In this document: positions 59,425 through 64,000 of the stretch, piece after piece | Numbering within the stretch: the first letter of the stretch is position 1 | How the letters are laid out: the number at the start of each line of letters is the position of its first letter | From: Isoetes taiwanensis | Taxonomy: Eukaryota > Streptophyta > Lycopodiopsida > Isoetales > Isoetaceae | Assembly (NCBI GenBank): GCA_021234155.1 | Contig: JAJEKV010000075.1 | Coordinates: 1,676,001-1,740,000 of the forward strand | Length of the DNA stretch: 64,000 nucleotides | Direction of reading: 5' to 3' | Program-made: the position numbers and the translations under genes | Notes under the pieces: generated by a model | The model's database searches: none | What the model was told of the DNA's origin: nothing | Seen by the model: the letters and a program-made list of their open reading frames with translations, nothing else

Positions 59425-60990
59425 GGAGCTCCTCGGCTACAACAATTGGAGGCAATTATTGCATAGAAGTATGCACTATACCTACAACAAAGATTAAATT
59501 TAAGCTGTAACATTTGTATGTCCAGCTGGCATACATAAAAGCATGCATGCATTCATAAAAGCTAGAACAAACTACATTCTCGAGCCTATATAAGATGTTG
59601 TCATGCTGTAAGCCTTTTTCAAGGTCTGGATATCATAATTGTAAGGAATTGAGCAATAGTTGTCTGGGAATACCTGAAGCTACTTGAATCTAAAAAACTA
59701 CTTCCACCCTATTTGATATGTGCATAGCATAAGAAAAAAGGACTATTGCAAGCCACGATCTGCCACAACATTTTCAGATACGTATTTTTCCAGCTTGAGG
59801 ATCTTCAATTCCAGCAACAAAGACCAACAAAGACGGTTAAGTAATATGCTTGATAGTAATATTCTGGCTAAATTTCAGATTCTGCAATGCTAGAATTACC
59901 TGGAATAGGCCTGTAACGTCCCCTTCAGGATCAAGGCCAAATATCCTGCAATAGACCTACAAATCCTCTTCTACTGAAGACTATCTGGCAAAATCACAAA
60001 TCCACACCTTGCAACTAAGCCCTGGGTATAATCAGTAAGCACTTGAAAGGCCTAAACAGGCACATCTAGATGCTCCGGTTAACCATGCATGGTGCCTTCT
60101 GCGCCCATCTGAACGAAATAAAAAAGCAGAGACGTTAACGGAATAAAGGCCAACAGTTTTCTTGCCACTAAAAATAGAGAGACATACAACTCACGCTGAA
60201 TGCAATGCACGCCAGTTTGGGAACTTGAAGCTATGCTTGCAAAAGTTTACCTTATAACATCTTCCCCGTTCAAATCCATAGCTTACAACTCCATCTCTGT
60301 CAATGTCCATATCTGCAGCTCCCGTTCATACCCATAAATCTAAAATGGCTACAACGGCACCCCAAAACAAAGCTCACGAAGAAGGAAAATGACGAATTTC
60401 TCACAGAAAAAAAAATCGGGGGGCGCATTCATGAGGATGGCATGGCCGGATTGAGTATATAGAATTCTATTCTCTACAATCAACTCGGCTTATCCCCGCA
60501 AAAAGCCAACGCAGCAAAGAAGATGCAAGAGCTTGGCGATGCTTGAAGAACACATTAAGAAGAATGGTCATAATCATTGCGAGATCCACCGCCTCCCGAG
60601 AAATATGCGAGAGAATTTGCCGCTTCAAAACTATGAAGAGAATAAAGCGCCCGGACACCTCCACCGATTCCCAAAGCCAAGAACCGAAAAAGTAGGAAAA
60701 AATGCTTCAAGGTTAAATCTTTTGCGATTGAAAGAGCTAAAGATTGGCAAACCAAACCGTCGAAGATGAATGAGCGTTCCGAGGGGACACTCACAAATGC
60801 GCTTCATCATCGCCCAACTTAAACCTTGCTGCCGAAGCCAAGAGCGGAGGAAATTTAAGATTTGAACTTTGTATTCAAAAGAAAAATGTACCGCAAAGGC
60901 CGGAATCGAGCAGACTAAAATTTGAAAATTTGCGTCCCGCAAGGGGGAAGGGAACGCCGCGGGGAACGCCGCGTGCGTCTGCACAGCGGC
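59425..60990. other. Helitron interior, 5' half
   Basis: No intact gene. A plus-strand frame at 60533-60769 (EEHIKKNGHNHCEIHRLPRN...) and the overlapping minus-strand frame at 60555-60794 have a more even base composition than their surroundings. They may be captured exon or UTR sequence, but neither has a known domain. Confidence 0.35.
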
Positions 60991-61035
60991 GTTCCAGGCA
61001 CAAAAACCAAGGGCATCCCATTTTAATAAAGAAGA

Positions 61036-61310
61036 TTGGTTGCCGCAACTTAGATGATTTATTTGCAAAAGATGCTTGAGCATCTCGAATACGAGCTTGA
61101 AGCAAGTCTATGAGATCCTTATGCTCAATAACCAAATCATCAGCAGCTGGAACATCCTCACACACTCGAAAGAGTGGCTCCCGCACAGGCTGACCATAGA
61201 CCGCCTGAAAAGGGGTCATCTTTATGGTAGACTGATAGGTATTATTATTCACAAATTCAGCAATAGGCAAATACTCTTCCCAATGACCTTGATGTTCATT
61301 GACAAACCCC
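61036..61310 (-). pseudogene. Ty3 element B: integrase segment between hAT MITE and Helitron
   Basis: Minus-strand frame RGFVNEHQGHWEEYLPIAEF, then STIKMTPFQAVYGQP..., ending LLQARIRDAQASFANKSS. This is the end of the integrase core region and the following linker, in one open frame. The left neighbour is the Helitron (61035) and the right neighbour the target duplication of the hAT MITE (61311). Confidence 0.9.
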
Positions 61311-61923
61311 CTTAAGATCAGGGAATAAATTACTAATCGCATATTTCTTATTAGCCAGAATGACTTTAGCTAAACTTGCTCGATATTAATCCCAAAACTT
61401 TCTGTGGTTTAGCTAAACACTACACATTTTTCCTCTCATACTTTCTAGCCTTTAGCTAAACTAACTCAAACATCATCCCAAAAATTTCTTTGGTGTGGCC
61501 AACAAAAAATATTAAGCCAAATTACTATACCCATTTTCAATCGTTTCCACTTATTTTAGTCATTTTCTTTGTGAAAACATTCTAAAATAATGCTAATTAG
61601 CAAATCTAGGACCCAAATTAATTCATAATGCTAGAAACTAAACCAGTAATCATATATAAACTAAAATAATGTTAGCTAAACTAGCCCGAAATTCATTCTA
61701 AAAGTTTATATGGTTTGGCTAAACAATACAAAATTTCATTCTCTTAATTTCTAGCATTTAGCTAAAGAGCTCCAGGGATGGTGCAGTCCCGAAAAAAGTT
61801 AAGCTAAAATTATTATTTTTTTTTCCAATTTTTTCCATTTACTTTAGCCAATTTTTTTTGAAAATGTGCTAAAAAATCGCCAAATAGCTAAGTTTAGCTC
61901 TTAAATTATTCCATGCTTAAGAT
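61311..61923. mobile_element. hAT-type MITE with 8-bp TSD
   Basis: The 8-bp target duplication CTTAAGAT lies at 61311-61318 and 61916-61923, with a 597-bp body between (61319-61915). Ends are CAGGGAATAAATT and, inverted, CATGGAATAATTT, imperfect terminal repeats of hAT style. The interior is AT-rich with many TTTAGCTAAA words (about 61367, 61410, 61451, 61672, 61722, 61756), and the right half partly repeats the left. Without it the integrase frame of Ty3 element B runs on. No transposase. Confidence 0.85.
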
Positions 61924-64000
61924 GGAACAAATAACTTTATTTACCACCTCGGATTGTCCATCAGTTTCTGGGTGAAACGCAGTGGAGAACCTTAACTCTG
62001 TCCCCAATTGCATAAACAATGCCTTCCAGAATTTACTAGTAAACTTTGTATCACGATCAGATATAATAATCTTTGGCAACCCATGTAGCCTAAATATCTC
62101 TTTGATAAAGAGCGTAGCCGCACTATAAGCCGTCAACTTATCCGAACAAGGAATAAAATGAGCGTGCTTAGTTAAACAATCAACAATTGTCCCAATGACA
62201 GTGTTCTTGCGAGAACTGGGAGGAAGACCAACAATAAAATCCATAGTGATCTGTTCCCACTTTGCCTCCGGAATAGGCAAGGATAAAGGAACACCATGAG
62301 GTTTTCTTGTTAAGCTTTCTTTATCCGTTGACAAGTAACACAATGCCGAATATGAACCAAAACATCTCTCCGCAATCCAGGCCAAATAAAGTATGGTTCA
62401 AGCTTTGCCAAAGTTGCCCCCACGCCCCGATGACCCGCAGTAGGTGCATCATGGACTTCTTTAAGAATAAGTGATCGAAAATTCCGAACAATGCATAGCT
62501 TTGGACCTTTATACAAGAACCCATTAACGATCTTATATCCATATGCATTGCTATTTTGAGCTAACAACCAAATATCCTTATAATCGTGGTCGGGTGGCAT
62601 ACGATGGCTTCATTTCCTCCAAATGGTTGGATTGTGTTATAGAAAGAGAACAAACCGCATAACGCCTACCACTTAAAGCATCAGCTACAACATTCTCTTT
62701 ACCGGACGATAATCTTTTGAGAAATCATATTGTTTGCATAAAAGCAACCCATTTCAACCTGCCTTTAGATAATATTTTCACGTGAAACAATGTGCCTAAT
62801 GCTTTGGTGGTCAGTCAAAATATGAACTGTTGACCCTATAAGATAGTGTCGCCACACTTTCAAAGCATGAATGACAGCCAGAAATTCCTTATCATAAACA
62901 CTATATCTACTTTTCGTGTCAGAAAACTTCCGACTTGTCATAAGCAATAGGATGACCATCCTGCATCAAAACCGCGCCCAAAGCCACACCACTTGCATCA
63001 ACACATAACAAGAAAGGTAGACCAAACTTTGGCAAACGCAGAACAGGAGGATTAACCATGGCATCCTTTAAAACTTGGAAAGCAAACTGATGATTATGAT
63101 TCCATTGGAAAGGAACATCTTTTCGTAGCAACAAATATAAATCTGAAGCTAAACGAGCAAAATTCTGTACAAACTTCCTATAATAACTGCATAAGCCCAG
63201 AAAAGAACGCAATGCAGCAACTGAAGTAGGTACATGCCAATCCACAATTGCTTGTACCTTACTGGGATCAACTTTAAGACCCTCAGCGCAAACAATATGA
63301 CCCAAATATTCAATTTCCGATTGGAAAAAGATACTTAAGAGTAATAGACTCTTCCCTCAACCGACGGAAAACCTCCCGCAAATGCAAGTAATGATCTTCC
63401 TCGGACTTACTAAAAACCAATATGTCATCAAAGAACACGACAACATAAACGCCATGCACATCTTCAAATATTCGCCCCATTAGCCTCGCAAAAGAAGCTG
63501 GCGCATTTGTAAGTCCAAATGGCATGACCAAAAACTCATAATGTCCAAAGGTTGTCCTAAACGCAGTCTTATGAACATCTTCAGGCGCAACCTTAAGTTG
63601 TCAATACCCTGACTTAAGATCAAGATGGCTAAAAACTGTGGCACCTTGGAGTTGATCAAACAAATCATCCGCCCTTGGTATAGGAAATCGATTCTTTATG
63701 GTTATCTTATTCAAAGCGCGATAATCTATACACATGCGCCAGGAATTATCTTTTTTCTTAACCAACAAGACAGGAGCACCAAAAGGTGAAGAACTATGGA
63801 TCAATCCAGCTTGAAGTAACTCATCAAGCTGGCGCCTAATCTCAACTTGTTGGCCATGCATTCTCCGATAAGGAGCTTGATTAGGAGGTTCTTTCCCAGG
63901 AAGAAGATCAATCCTGTGGTCCTCCAAACGTTGGGGTGGCAAAGTTTGTGGAATTTCATTTGAAAAGACATCATCAAAATAATGCAAAAAGATTGTTTGA
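61924..64000 (-). pseudogene. Ty3 element B pol: reverse transcriptase, RNase H, integrase N-part
   Basis: Read on the minus strand from the right edge. 63601-63987 has [30 protein letters not shown]...[21 protein letters not shown] and SHLDLKSGY. 63310-63531 has MPFGLTNAPASFARLM and the active-site FFDDILVFSKS. 62919-63305 has the RT-RNase H connection (FLGLCSYYRKFVQNFA) and CVDASGVALGAVL. 62765-62959 has RYSVYDKEFLAVIHALK and TDHQSI. 62310-62600 has the integrase zinc finger (HDAPTAGHRGV...CVTCQR). 61906-62385 has the core (MDFIVGLPPS, SDRDTKF, DGQSEVVN). Domain order and chromodomain make it a chromovirus. Stops and frameshifts (e.g. TGA for the Trp after KSGY at about 63600) show it is dead. 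The 5' part lies outside the window. Confidence 0.92.

Larger units (their letters stand above)
56257..61035 (-). mobile_element. Helitron inserted in Ty3 integrase
   Basis: In minus-strand sense the element starts TCTTCTTTATTAAAAT at 61035 and ends CTAG at 56257. Eleven bases before the end lies a 7-bp-stem hairpin GCCCGGC-atc-GCCGGGC (56269-56285). The flanking bases are A and T, the A^T target of Helitrons, without target duplication. Removing 56257-61035 restores an open integrase frame in the surrounding Ty3 element, which independently fixes both ends. The 4779-bp insert has no Rep/helicase frame, so it is non-autonomous. It contains a poly-A retroposon (58348-58871), a CACTA-ended MITE (59226-59421) and coding-like fragments that may be captured host DNA. 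A GC-rich inverted repeat (GGAACGCCGC/GCGGCGTTCC, about 60960-60995) lies near the 5' end. Confidence 0.88.

Overview
The window is nuclear DNA from a land plant. Four compact single-copy genes have plant-type protein sequences with GT-AG introns where introns occur: a UBC22/UBE2S ubiquitin-conjugating enzyme, a probable plastid cupin, cytosolic ribosomal protein uS9 (RPS16), and TOM9, the short plant form of TOM22. About three quarters of the rest is transposable-element sequence. The LINE style, and a Cys-rich transposon protein that I recall from mosses, lycophytes and ferns, hint at a seed-free plant with a repeat-rich genome. That placement is inference from memory.

Layout. 1-4.6 kb: AT-rich, with one plausible first coding exon (minus strand, 1836-1969) and a GC-richer promoter-like block near 3.0-3.4 kb. 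4.6-7.1 kb: a tandem repeat of about 100 bp leading into the 3' end and LTR of a Ty3-type element. 7.1-13.6 kb: a three-unit tandem repeat split by a complete non-autonomous LTR retrotransposon (8076-12380, TSD ACAGG). 14.8-16.3 kb: UBC22 in six coding exons. 18-19.5 kb: 5' end of another LTR element with TATA box and Met-tRNA primer site. 19.9-24.5 kb: an unclassified transposon-like block with genes on both strands. 25-27.3 kb: AT-rich repeats and a 40-bp-arm foldback. 27.6-28.4 kb: cupin gene. 28.7-29.7 kb: chained foldback elements. 30.2-31.2 kb: LTR fragment. 33.6-34.0 kb: RPS16, followed by another foldback cluster in its upstream DNA. 36.9-43.5 kb: a chromodomain Ty3 element with three LTR copies and a duplicated target flank. 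44.6-47.3 kb: a broken LINE. 47.6-47.8 kb: a long CT microsatellite. 52.75-53.03 kb: TOM9. 53.6-54.0 kb: integrase relic. 55.5-64 kb: a second chromodomain Ty3 element (minus strand) that runs off the right edge.

The richest structure is the nested stack at 55.7-64 kb. A hAT-type MITE (61319-61915, 8-bp TSD) and a Helitron (56257-61035, 5' TC, hairpin plus CTAG, A^T target) are both inserted in the Ty3 integrase. The Helitron itself carries a poly-A retroposon (14-bp TSD) and a CACTA-ended foldback MITE (3-bp TSD). Each boundary is readable to the base, so the order of events can be given.

The four host genes are housekeeping genes (cell cycle, plastid, translation, mitochondrial import) and show no operon-like relationship. 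The most unusual candidates are: the foldback elements with a shared G-box core that sit about 300 bp upstream of two of these genes; the unclassified two-strand transposon block; and the 36.9-43.5 kb duplication, which may be a haplotype-merge artefact.
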